Part shown: piece by piece, positions 10,166-19,972 of the stretch
Position numbering within the stretch: position 1 is the first letter of the stretch
Layout: each line of letters starts with the position of its first letter
From: Pseudomonas tensinigenes
GTDB lineage: Bacteria; Pseudomonadota; Gammaproteobacteria; Pseudomonadales; Pseudomonadaceae
Direction of reading: 5' to 3'
Assembly: GCF_014268445.2 (NCBI RefSeq)
Contig: NZ_CP077089.1
Coordinates: 1,047,501-1,111,500, forward strand
Length of the DNA: 64,000 bases
Position numbers and translations under genes: made by a program
The notes under the pieces: generated by a model
What the model was told of the DNA's origin: nothing
Database searches by the model: none
Seen by the model: only the letters and a program-made list of their open reading frames with translations

Positions 10166-10741
10166 ATGAAGGTGTCTGTCTGGGCGACAGGGCGCGTAGT
10201 TGTCTGCAAGCACGCGTTGCTTGTTGTTCTGCTCTGGTTGTTGACGGGTGCGGCTTTCGCGCAACCACAAGCGCCGACAGGCATGGCCGAACAGCGGGCC
10301 AAATCTGTCACGCAGGTAGTTCTTGGCATTCTCAGCTACGCGCGCTGGCCGGTTGAGCCGGCGCAATTGCGCCTGTGCATCGTCGGCCCCACCGAATACA
10401 CCGACGACCTGGTCAAAGGCACCACGCAAGCCACCGGCCGGCCGGTCGCCGTACGTCGCCTGCTGGCCGACAACCCGGCCATCGTCAGCGAATGCGATGC
10501 GGTGTACATCGGCAAACTCACGCCCGATGAACGCACTCGCTTGTTCGCTTCGCTGATTGGTCATCCAGTACTGAGCATCAGTGAAGGTGGCGATCAATGC
10601 ACGGTCGGTAGCCTGTTCTGTCTGCGCGTTGGCGATGAGCAAGTGTCCTTCGAGGTCAATCTCGACTCCGTTGCCCGTAGCGGCGTGCGCATTCACCCCA
10701 GCGTGCTGCAATTGTCGCGTCGCAAATCGGCGGCGCCATGA
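10166..10741 (+). CDS. yfiR: YfiR, periplasmic repressor of diguanylate cyclase YfiN
   Basis: 191 aa, DUF4154 family, with a signal peptide (hydrophobic ALLVVLLWLLTGAAFA, cleavage near residue 28). Start 10166 is preferred over the upstream in-frame codon because the signal peptide then begins normally after an AAGAGA-type RBS. Cysteines in ECDAVYIG and GDQCTVGSLFC match those that form disulfides and stabilise YfiR in P. aeruginosa. By homology it binds the periplasmic part of YfiN and shuts off c-di-GMP synthesis until redox stress or YfiB releases it. The stop overlaps the yfiN start (ATGA). Confidence 0.93.
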   Translation: MKVSVWATGRVVVCKHALLVVLLWLLTGAAFAQPQAPTGMAEQRAKSVTQVVLGILSYARWPVEPAQLRLCIVGPTEYTDDLVKGTTQATGRPVAVRRLLADNPAIVSECDAVYIGKLTPDERTRLFASLIGHPVLSISEGGDQCTVGSLFCLRVGDEQVSFEVNLDSVARSGVRIHPSVLQLSRRKSAAP

Positions 10742-12006
10742 ACCTGTTCAGATCGAATAGCCGCCCAACGCTGGGTTCGGTCATTGGCCGAGGGCATTTG
10801 ACGGTCGCGCTGGTGGGCGTGGCGATGGCCAGTGTTTCGCTGACGTTGCTCGGCGTACTGGCATTACGGGTGTACGCCGATCACAACCTGCACTTGATCG
10901 CCCGTTCGATCAGCTACACCGTGGAAGCCGCGGTGGTGTTCAACGACAAGTCGGCCGCCAATGAATCGCTGGCGCTGATTGCTTCCTCCGAAGAGGTCGC
11001 TGACGCCCAGGTGCTGGACAGCCAAGGGCAACTGCTCGCGCATTGGCAACGCCCGGAAAACGGTTTGTTCTCTGAGCTGGAAATGCAGATCACCCGCGCC
11101 CTCCTGGAAAAACCCATCAGCCTGCCGATCGAGCATCAGGACCGTGAAATCGGTCGTGTGCTGCTCACCGGCCATGGTGGCAGCCTGATGCGCTTTCTGC
11201 TCAGCGGTCTGGCGGGGATCATTCTCTGTACCGCTATCAGCGCCTGGGTGGCGCTCTACCTGGCGCGCCGGCAGTTACGCGCGATTACCGGTCCTCTGCG
11301 CAGTCTGGCGAATGTGGCCCACGCCGCGCGCAGCGAACGAGCGCTGGATCGCCGCGTGCCGCCAGCGCAGATCGCCGAACTCGACAACCTCGGCAATGAC
11401 TTCAACGCCTTGCTCGATGAACTGGAGTCGTGGCAAACCCACCTGCAAAACGAAAACGAAACCCTCGCTCACCAGGCCAGTCACGACAGCCTGACCGGTC
11501 TGCCGAACCGAGCGTTTTTCGAAGGGCGCTTGATCCGCGCGTTGCGCAATGCCAGCAAACACGATGAACGTGTTGCCGTGTTGTTTCTCGACAGTGACCG
11601 CTTCAAAGGCATCAACGACAACTTTGGCCACGCGGCGGGTGATGCGGTGCTGGTGGCGGTGGCCAACCGCGTTCGTGCGCAATTGCGCGAAGAGGATCTG
11701 GTGGCGCGGCTGGGCGGTGACGAGTTCGCTGTTCTGCTCACGCCGCTGCACAAGGTCGAAGATGCCGAGCGCATTGCCGACAAGATCCTCGCCAGCATGG
11801 ACATGCCCATCGCGCTGCCGGGCGACACCAGTGTCGTGACCTCGCTCAGTATCGGCATTGCGGTTTTTCCCGATCATGGTGTCACGCCGGGGGCCTTGCT
11901 CGATGCCGCCGATGCGGCGATGTATCAAGCCAAGCGTCTGTCGCGCGGCGCCCAATTCACGGCCGGGGCGGAGCACCTGGTCGATTCCGTTCAAACCAGG
12001 AGCTGA
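10738..12006 (+). CDS. yfiN: YfiN/TpbB-type membrane diguanylate cyclase
   Basis: 422 aa inner-membrane protein. TM1 lies at about residues 18-42, followed by a periplasmic sensor domain of about 110 residues. TM2 is at about 155-178, followed by HAMP (about 180-245) and GGDEF (about 250-415). The active-site motif RLGGDEFAV is intact, and an RxxD inhibitory site (REED) sits five residues before it, so both synthesis of c-di-GMP and product feedback are expected. The gene is coupled to yfiR by a 4-base overlap and followed by yfiB after 5 nt. No EAL domain is present. Confidence 0.95.
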   Translation: MNLFRSNSRPTLGSVIGRGHLTVALVGVAMASVSLTLLGVLALRVYADHNLHLIARSISYTVEAAVVFNDKSAANESLALIASSEEVADAQVLDSQGQLLAHWQRPENGLFSELEMQITRALLEKPISLPIEHQDREIGRVLLTGHGGSLMRFLLSGLAGIILCTAISAWVALYLARRQLRAITGPLRSLANVAHAARSERALDRRVPPAQIAELDNLGNDFNALLDELESWQTHLQNENETLAHQASHDSLTGLPNRAFFEGRLIRALRNASKHDERVAVLFLDSDRFKGINDNFGHAAGDAVLVAVANRVRAQLREEDLVARLGGDEFAVLLTPLHKVEDAERIADKILASMDMPIALPGDTSVVTSLSIGIAVFPDHGVTPGALLDAADAAMYQAKRLSRGAQFTAGAEHLVDSVQTRS

Positions 12007-12011
12007 CTCTC

Positions 12012-12506
12012 GTGTTCACACTGTCCATTCGATCTTTTTACGCTGTGCTGTTGATGGCCGTACTGGCCCTGACCGGTTGCCAGACCGCCCCGCAAAAAGG
12101 CCTGACCCCGGCGCAAGTCGCGGTCCTCAAACAACAGGGCTTTGAACTGACTGACGAGGGCTGGGAGTTTGGCCTGTCCGGCAAAGTGCTGTTTGGCAGC
12201 GACGTCGAAAGCCTGAACCAGCCAAGCACCGAGATCGTCGAACGCATCGGCAAGGCCCTGCTGGGTGTCGGCATCGAGCGCGTGCGCGTCGATGGCCACA
12301 CCGACGCATCGGGCAAAGAGACGTACAACCAGCAACTGTCCCTGCGCCGTGCGAAAAGTGTCGCCAACGTGCTGGGCACGGTTGGTATGAAACAAGAGAA
12401 CATCCAGTTGCAAGGCCTGGGTAGCAAAGAACCGGTGGCGTCCAACGATACGGCGGCCGGTCGCACCGAAAACCGCCGGGTTTCGATTGTGGTCAGCGCC
12501 GACTAG
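12012..12506 (+). CDS. yfiB: YfiB, OmpA-like outer-membrane lipoprotein
   Basis: 164 aa starting at GTG, with AGGAG inside the end of yfiN. The lipobox LALTGC places the lipidated Cys near residue 20. The OmpA-like peptidoglycan-binding domain covers about 55-160, with the DGHTDASG and LSLRRAKSVANVL signatures and the C-terminal ENRRVSIVV. In characterised YfiBNR systems YfiB captures YfiR at the outer membrane and so activates YfiN. Its last codon shares the palindrome CTAG with the stop of the convergent LysR gene. Confidence 0.93.
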   Translation: MFTLSIRSFYAVLLMAVLALTGCQTAPQKGLTPAQVAVLKQQGFELTDEGWEFGLSGKVLFGSDVESLNQPSTEIVERIGKALLGVGIERVRVDGHTDASGKETYNQQLSLRRAKSVANVLGTVGMKQENIQLQGLGSKEPVASNDTAAGRTENRRVSIVVSAD

Positions 12507-13450
12507 TCGGCGAACTGCATCTCGCGGGTTTGCCCCATTAGCAGACCCTGATTACGCTCGGTCACCTCACGAATGTAATCCCACAACAAAGTGATCCGTT
12601 TCAACTTCCTCAGATCCTCCCGGCAGTACATCCAGAACTGCCGGGTAATATCGATTTCCTCCGGCAACACGGGCAGCAGGCGCGGATCCTGCGCGGCGAG
12701 GAAGCACGGCAGAATCGCCAGTGAGCGCCCTTGCTGCGCCGCGACGAATTGCGCGATCACGCTGGTGCTGCGCAAGTTGGCGCTGGCGCCGGGCAGCACG
12801 TTCGCCAGGTAGAGCAGCTCCGAGCTGAACGCCAGGTCATCCACATAACTGATGAATTGATGCTTGCCCAAGTCTGCCGGGCGGCGGATCGGTGGGTGTT
12901 TGTCGAGATATTCCTGGGTCGCGTAGAGCTGCAAGCGGTAGTCGCAGAGTTTGCAGCACACGTACGGCCCGTGTTCCGGCCGTTCCAGGGCGATGACGAT
13001 ATCGGCCTCGCGCTTGGACAGGCTGATGAAGTGCGGCAGCGGCAGGATGTCCACCGAGATCGCCGGGTAGGCGTCGACGAAATGGCTTAGCTGCGGGGTG
13101 ATGAAAAAACTGCCGAAACCTTCGGTGCAACCCATGCGCACATGCCCGGAGAGTGCCACACCGGAACCTGACACCTGCTCGCAGGCCATGTGCAATGTGC
13201 TTTCGATCGACTCGGCATAACCGAGCAAGCGCTGACCTTCGCTGGTCAGCACGAAACCGCTGGTGCGCGACTTTTCAAACAACAGCGTACCGAGTGCCGC
13301 TTCCAGCGAACTGATGCGCCGCGAAACGGTTGTGTAGTCGACAGCCAGCCGTTTGGCGGCGGTGCTGGCCTTGCGGGTGCGGGCGACTTCAAGGAAAAAC
13401 TTGAGGTCGTCCCAGTTCAGCGAGCCTAGAGAGGTGATGTTTTTTTGCAT
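12503..13450 (-). CDS. LysR-family regulator next to mmsAB
   Basis: 315 aa. The winged HTH is at about 12-70 (WDDLKFFLEVARTRKASTAA), followed by a substrate-binding domain. I chose the start at 13450 because it leaves a standard LysR N-terminus; the longer frame adds an AT-rich non-conserved leader. It is divergent from mmsA with a 149-bp shared region, so control of mmsAB in response to a valine-pathway intermediate is likely. P. aeruginosa uses an AraC-type MmsR instead. The 3' end overlaps that of yfiB. Confidence 0.85.
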   Translation of the reverse strand: MQKNITSLGSLNWDDLKFFLEVARTRKASTAAKRLAVDYTTVSRRISSLEAALGTLLFEKSRTSGFVLTSEGQRLLGYAESIESTLHMACEQVSGSGVALSGHVRMGCTEGFGSFFITPQLSHFVDAYPAISVDILPLPHFISLSKREADIVIALERPEHGPYVCCKLCDYRLQLYATQEYLDKHPPIRRPADLGKHQFISYVDDLAFSSELLYLANVLPGASANLRSTSVIAQFVAAQQGRSLAILPCFLAAQDPRLLPVLPEEIDITRQFWMYCREDLRKLKRITLLWDYIREVTERNQGLLMGQTREMQFAD

Positions 13451-13544
13451 GATGGACGGGCTTATATGTGCGTTCTTATTAGAAGTTTGCACATCTATAC
13501 TCCAAAAACAGTCCGACAACCAATTCGTGACACACGCCTCATCT

Positions 13545-13565
13545 CAAGGCGAACCTTTCGCCTTG
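13545..13565. promoter_or_regulatory. Perfect 9-bp inverted repeat upstream of mmsA
   Basis: CAAGGCGAA, three bases, then TTCGCCTTG, ending 34 nt before the mmsA start. It could be an operator for the divergent LysR protein or a 5'-UTR hairpin. The half-site is not a typical LysR T-N11-A box, so the role is open. Confidence 0.4.
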
Positions 13566-13599
13566 GCTCCTACGATAAAAACAAGTTTCGGAGACCAGC

Positions 13600-15126
<1,527 letters not shown>

Positions 15127-15136
15127 GGAATCGATC

Positions 15137-16039
15137 ATGAAAATCGCATTTATCGGTCTGGGCAACATGGGCGCGCCGATGGCGCGCAACCTGATCAAGG
15201 CTGGCCACTCGCTGAATCTGGTCGATCTGAATAAAACCGTGCTGGCAGAACTGGAGCAACTGGGTGGCAACATTCGCGCTTCGGCCCGTGAAGCCGCCGA
15301 AGACGCCGAACTGGTAATCACCATGCTGCCGGCGGCTGTGCATGTGCGCAGCGTCTGGCTCGGTGAGGACGGTGTGCTGGCTGGCATTCGCCAAGCTGTT
15401 CCAGCGGTGGATTGCAGCACCATCGATCCGCAGACGGCCCGCGATGTAGCGGCCGCTGCGGCGAAACAAGGCGTGGCCATGGCCGATGCACCGGTCTCCG
15501 GCGGCACGGGCGGTGCGACCGCCGGCACGCTGACCTTTATGGTTGGCGCCACCCCGGAACTGTTCGCCACCCTGCAACCGGTGCTGGCGCAGATGGGTCG
15601 CAACATTGTGCATTGCGGTGAAGTCGGCACCGGGCAGATCGCCAAGATCTGCAACAACCTGCTGCTGGCGATCTCGATGGTCGGCGTCAGCGAGGCGATG
15701 GCACTGGGTGATGCGCTGGGTATCGACACGACTGTGCTGGCCGGGATCATCAACAGCTCGACCGGGCGTTGCTGGAGTTCGGAGATGTACAATCCGTGGC
15801 CGGGGATTGTTGAAACGGCGCCGGCATCGCGCGGTTATACCGGTGGTTTTGGTGCCGAGCTGATGCTCAAGGATCTGGGCTTGGCGACCGAAGCGGCGCG
15901 TCAGGCGCATCAACCGGTGGTGCTCGGCGCGGTGGCGCAGCAGTTGTATCAGGCGATGAGTCAGCGTGGGGATGGCGGGAAGGATTTCTCGGCGATCATC
16001 AACAGCTATCGCAAGCCTGCAATAGAAGGACAGCGCTGA
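15137..16039 (+). CDS. mmsB: 3-hydroxyisobutyrate dehydrogenase
   Basis: 300 aa beta-hydroxyacid dehydrogenase. It has an N-terminal Rossmann motif (IGLGNMGAPMARNL, residues 6-19), the substrate-binding signature DAPVSGGTGGA (about 117) and the catalytic-lysine helix GQIAKICNNLLLA (about 167). It oxidises 3-hydroxyisobutyrate to methylmalonate semialdehyde, the substrate of the preceding gene, so mmsAB forms a two-step operon. A REPIN and a terminator follow. Confidence 0.96.
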   Translation: MKIAFIGLGNMGAPMARNLIKAGHSLNLVDLNKTVLAELEQLGGNIRASAREAAEDAELVITMLPAAVHVRSVWLGEDGVLAGIRQAVPAVDCSTIDPQTARDVAAAAAKQGVAMADAPVSGGTGGATAGTLTFMVGATPELFATLQPVLAQMGRNIVHCGEVGTGQIAKICNNLLLAISMVGVSEAMALGDALGIDTTVLAGIINSSTGRCWSSEMYNPWPGIVETAPASRGYTGGFGAELMLKDLGLATEAARQAHQPVVLGAVAQQLYQAMSQRGDGGKDFSAIINSYRKPAIEGQR

Positions 16040-16045
16040 ACAAAT

Positions 16046-16135
16046 TGTGGGAGCGAGCCTGCCCGCGATGACGGCGGTCGCTTCAACTACGAAGTGACTG
16101 ACCGTACGCTTTCGCGAGCAGGCTCGCTCCCACAG
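16046..16135. repeat. REPIN, family 1 (GAGCGAGCCTGC type)
   Basis: Two inverted copies of the TGTGGGAGCGAGCCTGC core, one with a C for T change, about 50 nt apart. They form a long imperfect hairpin just behind mmsB. Further copies of the family are listed below. Confidence 0.9.
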
Positions 16136-16163
16136 GGGATTTGCGTATATCAGACATTGTTTG

Positions 16164-16198
16164 CCGGGAAATCACGTCGGGTGATCTCCCGGCTTTTT
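16164..16198. terminator. Terminator between mmsB and the cupin gene
   Basis: Stem CCGGGA-ATCAC / GGTGAT-TCCCGG followed by a run of six T on the plus strand. It ends mmsAB transcription and lies 4 nt past the 3' end of the convergent cupin gene. Confidence 0.8.
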
Positions 16199-16202
16199 TG
16201 CA

Positions 16203-16547
16203 TCAGGCAAACACGAAATATTTGCGCACGGTCTCGACCACTTCCCACGTGCCCTTCATGCCCGGCTCAATCACGAAGATATCGCCAGCACGCAGATGAA
16301 TCGGCGCCATGCCGTCCGGGGTGATTACGCAGTAGCCTTCCTGGAAATGGCAGTATTCCCACTTCACGTATTCAACGCGCCACTTGCCCGGCGTGCAGAT
16401 CCACGTGCCCATGATCTTGCTGCCGTCTTCGCTGGTGTAGGCGTTGAGGTTGACGGTGTGCGGGTCGCCTTCGAGTTTTTCCCATTTGCAGGCATCGAGT
16501 ACCGGCAGCGGATGGGTGTCGCGTAGAACGGTGATAGGGGCGGTCAT
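16203..16547 (-). CDS. Cupin-fold protein (DUF861/cupin_3 type)
   Basis: 114 aa single cupin domain. Motif 1 reads WEYCHFQEGYCVITPDG and motif 2 reads HLRAGDIFVIEPGMKGTWEV, as in the (S)-ureidoglycine aminohydrolase-like cupin_3 family of small enzymes and binding proteins of mostly unknown function. The start at 16547 has GGAG 7 nt upstream; longer in-frame starts lack it. It is transcribed towards mmsB and divergently from the amine-biosynthesis operon. No substrate can be assigned. Confidence 0.8.
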   Translation of the reverse strand: MTAPITVLRDTHPLPVLDACKWEKLEGDPHTVNLNAYTSEDGSKIMGTWICTPGKWRVEYVKWEYCHFQEGYCVITPDGMAPIHLRAGDIFVIEPGMKGTWEVVETVRKYFVFA

Positions 16548-16867
16548 GTGTCGGCTCCAGACAAGGCGATCAAACGGAAGCTGCACCCTATAGCGCCGCG
16601 CCTTGGCCCAGATGTCTGTGTTCGACATTCAGATATCCATAAACGCTGCCAGGTTTTACGGATGGGGGAGTAAACCTTCCAGCAAATTCAATTAACGTCA
16701 GTACTGACCTAAAACAAAGGTTATGAAGTTATAACTATTTTACTTGTCTGGTTTTTACTTTTAGTACGTCTGTTCCGTTGCTTCCTTAGTTGCTTTCGAT
16801 AGTCGGCCTGCCTGATACCGCGGGCGCCCCACCTTACCCCGTCTTTGTTAAGTAAATAAGTCGTTCA

Positions 16868-16913
16868 CCGCACCAAGGAGGTGCGGCGTCTGTGGGGTTT
16901 TGCAGACTTTTTT
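16868..16913 (+). terminator. Tandem hairpins with T-run in the operon leader (possible attenuator)
   Basis: CCGCACC-AAGGA-GGTGCGG (16868-16886) is followed at once by GTCTG-N10-CAGAC (16888-16907) and then TTTTTT (16908-16913). The second hairpin plus T-run has the form of an intrinsic terminator on the plus strand. It points at the ACP gene 147 nt downstream. It may end a leader transcript, terminate an upstream transcript, or act in attenuation. Confidence 0.55.
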
Positions 16914-16942
16914 CGACTTGTAAAAAAACCTTGAATAGTTCG

Positions 16943-16972
16943 TTGACTCTCCCCTTAAGGGCAGAGTTTAGA
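16943..16972 (+). promoter_or_regulatory. Candidate sigma-70 promoter of the biosynthetic operon
   Basis: TTGACT (16943-16948), 18-nt spacer containing CCCTTAAGGG, then TTTAGA (16967-16972). It lies downstream of the leader terminator and about 90 nt before the ACP start. The -10 match is only moderate. Confidence 0.35.
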
Positions 16973-17059
16973 TTCCCGCCGCGTGAGAAGTTGCTGTGGG
17001 AAAAGTTACTTTTCATAAGTCGAATTCATGAAGTAGTCACGACATATAGGGAGATAGAA

Positions 17060-17629
17060 ATGAACAATCCATTGGACTTGGAACATGTCGTTGCCAGCAC
17101 TCGCGAAATCCTCGCACAGCTGTTGGTGATGGATGCGAATGACATCGAAGAAAACAGCAGCATTGTCGAAGACCTCGGTGCCGACTCGCTGGACATCGTC
17201 GACCTGAGCTTCCAGCTGGGCCGCCAATATGGCTGCACACTGCCGAAAACCAGCGTGCTCGACCATGCAGTGGCGGTTTGCGGTGATGCCAGCGAATTTC
17301 TCGCCAACGGTCGCATTACCGAAAGCGGCAAAAGCCTGCTTGAGCAAAGCCTGAGCGCCTACACCCCGGATCAACTGAAGGCGGGCATGCAACCGGCTCA
17401 GGTGTTCGCCGCGACCACCGTGCGTAACTGGGCCAACCAGTGCCGCAATCTCTTCAACTACCTGCCGGCAACGTGCCCTGATTGCAATGCTCATCAGGCG
17501 ATTCTGAACGAGCGCCAACAAGTGGTCTGCGGCGTGTGCAGTGCGCGTCTGGTGCCGGCGGATGGCGATGAAGTGTCGCGTCAATTGGTTGAGCAGTTTG
17601 TCGCCACTCACGCCAAAGAAGCGGTGTAG
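17060..17629 (+). CDS. Acyl carrier protein with C-terminal zinc ribbon
   Basis: 189 aa. Residues 5-85 form an ACP domain. The phosphopantetheine serine is Ser43 in GADSLDIVDLSF, and helix I (REILAQLLVMDANDI) is typical. A linker helix (about 100-135) is followed by CPDC and CGVC 15 residues apart (about 145-165), the pattern of a zinc ribbon, which ordinary ACPs of 75-90 aa lack. Start 17060 has AGGGAG upstream; an earlier in-frame GTG would run back through the leader terminator. It is the first gene of the operon and the only carrier protein, so it should hold the growing chain for both ketosynthase pairs and for the reductase. The ribbon may dock partners or bind nucleic acid; this is unknown. 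Confidence 0.85.
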   Translation: MNNPLDLEHVVASTREILAQLLVMDANDIEENSSIVEDLGADSLDIVDLSFQLGRQYGCTLPKTSVLDHAVAVCGDASEFLANGRITESGKSLLEQSLSAYTPDQLKAGMQPAQVFAATTVRNWANQCRNLFNYLPATCPDCNAHQAILNERQQVVCGVCSARLVPADGDEVSRQLVEQFVATHAKEAV

Positions 17630-17637
17630 GAGTTCTC

Positions 17638-18912
17638 ATGCGGGCACGAGAAGTCTATGTGAGCGGGTTCGGTCTGGTGGCGCCCATGGCGCTGGACGCT
17701 GCCACGTTGTTCGAGCGGATTTGCCGGAAGCAATCCTGTGTCCGCGAACATCCTCGGTTCAAGGCGTTGGGATTCAGCAACAGCGCTGCCGGGTTTATTG
17801 ATGACGCGCAGTGGCAGCAGATCGGTGCCGGTTTCGGCGGCAATGCGGCGCTGCACCCGCGACAAAGTGTGCTGGCCGAGTACGTCGCCCGGCAGGCGCT
17901 GGAGCACGCCGGCCTGACGCCGGCAGACTTTGCCCACAGTCGCAGCGGTCTGTTTCTGGGCGCCAACAAGTACTGTGCCGACAGCCATGATCTGCAGCGG
18001 CTCAGCCGTTGCATGGATAAGGCCGGACGCGTCGACCTCGACCGTCTGCTGGACAGTCCGGCACCTTCCAGCGCGACCTTCACCCGGCGGGTCGATCAAC
18101 AGACGCAACACCTGGCCGATCGGCTCGGCATTCGCGATCACATCTCGACCCATTCCGATGCCTGTGCCGCCGGCACCATGGCCATCGGCAGTGCTTACCG
18201 GGCCATCGAGCGCGGAGAGATCGATCTGGCTATTTGCGGCGCCGTCGAACTGATGGCCAACGAACTGCCTTATTACATGTTCAACAGCCTCGGCGCGCTC
18301 TGTCAGGCCGACTTGCCGGCGAGCGAACAGAGCCGCCCGTTCATGCCCGACCGTAGCGGTTTTGTCCTCAGCGAAGGCTCGGCGATGGTCATTCTCGAAT
18401 CCGCTGAACACGCGCAGCGGCGCAAGGCTGCGCCACTGGGCCGAGTGTTGGGTTACGCGAATGTCTGCGAGGCGCAGAAAATGACCTCCAGCAGTCGCGA
18501 CGGCAGTAAATACGAGGAATGCATGGAAGCAGCAATCGAAGACGCCGGGCTGCTGCGCAGCGCCGTGCAACACGTCAACACCCACGGCACCTCCACACAG
18601 GCCAATGACAGTTGTGAAGCGTTGGCGCTGCAGCGGTTGTTTGGCGGCTGCCAAGATTTCATGACCTTCACCGCCAACAAGTCCGCCATCGGTCATTCCC
18701 TGGCAGGCAGTGGCGCGATCGAAGCGGTGCTGTCGCTGATGAGTCTGCGTGACGGTGTGCTGTTGCCCACCCTGAATTACGACCCCGAGCGTGCCGAATA
18801 CCCTTCGCTGAAGTTCTTGAGCGAGCCGGTGCGCCAGTCGATCAACGTGGTGATGTCCAACTCGTTCGGCTTTGGCGGCATCAACAGCTCGCTGGTTTTG
18901 GGGAGGGCATGA
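17638..18912 (+). CDS. Beta-ketoacyl synthase, active subunit of pair 1 (KS-alpha 1)
   Basis: 424 aa thiolase-fold condensing enzyme of the FabF/type II PKS kind. The triad is complete: Cys176 in SDACAAGTMAIG, His316 in VNTHGTSTQ, His353 in NKSAIGHSLAGSGA. The C-terminal SNSFGFGGINSSLVLG is canonical. It would condense malonyl-ACP onto an acyl chain. It starts 8 nt after the ACP gene. The following gene is a ketosynthase homologue without the triad, so the two probably form a heterodimer as in aromatic and polyene type II synthases. The TACSS/DACAA context differs from the FAS-type FabF active site, which argues against a spare FabF. Confidence 0.9.
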   Translation: MRAREVYVSGFGLVAPMALDAATLFERICRKQSCVREHPRFKALGFSNSAAGFIDDAQWQQIGAGFGGNAALHPRQSVLAEYVARQALEHAGLTPADFAHSRSGLFLGANKYCADSHDLQRLSRCMDKAGRVDLDRLLDSPAPSSATFTRRVDQQTQHLADRLGIRDHISTHSDACAAGTMAIGSAYRAIERGEIDLAICGAVELMANELPYYMFNSLGALCQADLPASEQSRPFMPDRSGFVLSEGSAMVILESAEHAQRRKAAPLGRVLGYANVCEAQKMTSSSRDGSKYEECMEAAIEDAGLLRSAVQHVNTHGTSTQANDSCEALALQRLFGGCQDFMTFTANKSAIGHSLAGSGAIEAVLSLMSLRDGVLLPTLNYDPERAEYPSLKFLSEPVRQSINVVMSNSFGFGGINSSLVLGRA

Positions 18913-18913
18913 G

Positions 18914-19972
18914 ATGAACCGAGCCATCTATCTCAATGCCGCAGCGGTGCTGAATGTGGCAGGCAGTGAATGCGCTGACTTGCTCGGCACACCCTGTGCG
19001 GCGCAACCGCTGGCATTTGACGCACAGCGTCAGGCGTTTGCATTACCGGTGCCGCGACTGGCCAGTGACCTGTTTGATCGCAAGATCCAGCGCAGCGTCG
19101 AACCGCAGGGCTTGCGCCTGTTGCATTGCGCCGCACGGCTGGCGCCAGCGCTGTCGGCGCTGCAATTGCCCGCGTCACGCATTGCCCTGACAGCGGCCAT
19201 TCCTGAAGTCGACGCGCCGAGTCCTTGCTGGGATGCGGTGCAGGCGATCATCGAACAGCCGCAAAAACAACTGGCGCAGTTATTGGCCAACACACCGCCC
19301 CTGCATGCGCTGACCCTGCTCAACAGCAGCGTCATGGCCTATGTGGCTGAAGCATTGAATTGCCATGGGCCAATGGGTGGATTTTGTTCTCAGGACAACG
19401 CCGGGCTGGATGCGCTGATCGAAGCTTGCCAGCAGATTGGCGAGCGACATGCCGACGCCGCGTTGGTGGTCAGCAGCAGCCCGAACCTGACCCCGGCCCT
19501 GTATCTGCGCGAGCCCGATCAGGCGAACGAAGCGATTTTCGGTGAGGGCGCCGCCGCGCTGTTGCTGGCGTCGACACCGCCGCCGGGTGCGGCACACGCC
19601 GTGCGCATCGCCGGGTTTGCCCGTGGTTACAGCACCGATCCGCAACGGTCTGTGGCGGTGGGTCGGCGCGTGATCGACCAAGTCCTGAGTGTCGAGAAAC
19701 TGCGGGTCGGCGACGTCGAGCATATCGTCGGCAATTGCGCTGACGGGCAAGTGATGAAGCTGCTCGAAGCCTTCCCGCGCGAGATTCGCAGCACCCGCGC
19801 CATGACCGGTGAACTGGGCGCCAGCGGTTTGCTGACAGAAGTCGCACTGACACTGCACCTGAGCTGTGAAGTCGCGGCGACGCCGGGCTACACGTTGCTT
19901 GTCAGCCACACTCGCGCCGGTCACTGGGGCGCATTGCTGTTGGCCAGTGAAACCATGGAGAAGCACGCATGA
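18914..19972 (+). CDS. Ketosynthase-like chain-length-factor homologue (KS-beta 1)
   Basis: 352 aa, shorter than a full ketosynthase. By alignment with its neighbours the nucleophile position is Asp161 (CSQDNAGLDALIEA); the nearby Cys158 is three residues out of register. The two catalytic His motifs are replaced (VEHIVGNCADGQ; MTGELGASGLLTE). The fold-forming FGEGAAALLLAS segment is kept. This is the pattern of chain-length factors (KS-beta), which heterodimerise with KS-alpha and shape the tunnel. Start 18914 lies 1 nt after the previous stop. The longer frame from 18872 runs inside KS-alpha 1 and is not needed. The stop overlaps the next start (ATGA). Confidence 0.82.
   Translation: MNRAIYLNAAAVLNVAGSECADLLGTPCAAQPLAFDAQRQAFALPVPRLASDLFDRKIQRSVEPQGLRLLHCAARLAPALSALQLPASRIALTAAIPEVDAPSPCWDAVQAIIEQPQKQLAQLLANTPPLHALTLLNSSVMAYVAEALNCHGPMGGFCSQDNAGLDALIEACQQIGERHADAALVVSSSPNLTPALYLREPDQANEAIFGEGAAALLLASTPPPGAAHAVRIAGFARGYSTDPQRSVAVGRRVIDQVLSVEKLRVGDVEHIVGNCADGQVMKLLEAFPREIRSTRAMTGELGASGLLTEVALTLHLSCEVAATPGYTLLVSHTRAGHWGALLLASETMEKHA

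Larger units (their letters stand above)
16548..17059. promoter_or_regulatory. AT-rich 512-bp control region before the biosynthetic operon
   Basis: The longest gene-free stretch before 38.9 kb and clearly richer in A/T than its flanks, especially 16720-16790 and 16900-16945. It serves the divergent cupin gene and the ACP-led operon. It holds a short dyad GTTAT-N6-ATAAC (about 16720-16735), hairpins and a candidate promoter, listed separately. I see no convincing ORF; the 60-codon minus-strand frame at 16834-17016 has no RBS or recognisable content. Confidence 0.6.

Noticed and set aside
16834..17016. Small minus-strand ORF in the operon leader
   Set aside because: It reads across the hairpin/terminator and candidate promoter, with no RBS and no recognisable motif.
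16892..17059. GTG-initiated N-terminal extension of the ACP gene
   Set aside because: It starts within the leader hairpin, adds 56 residues without ACP character, and ATG 17060 has a proper AGGGAG RBS.
19159..19972. KS-beta 1 as a decayed pseudogene
   Set aside because: It is in frame, translationally coupled on both sides, and the same loss pattern recurs in KS-beta 2, which fits a chain-length-factor role better than decay.
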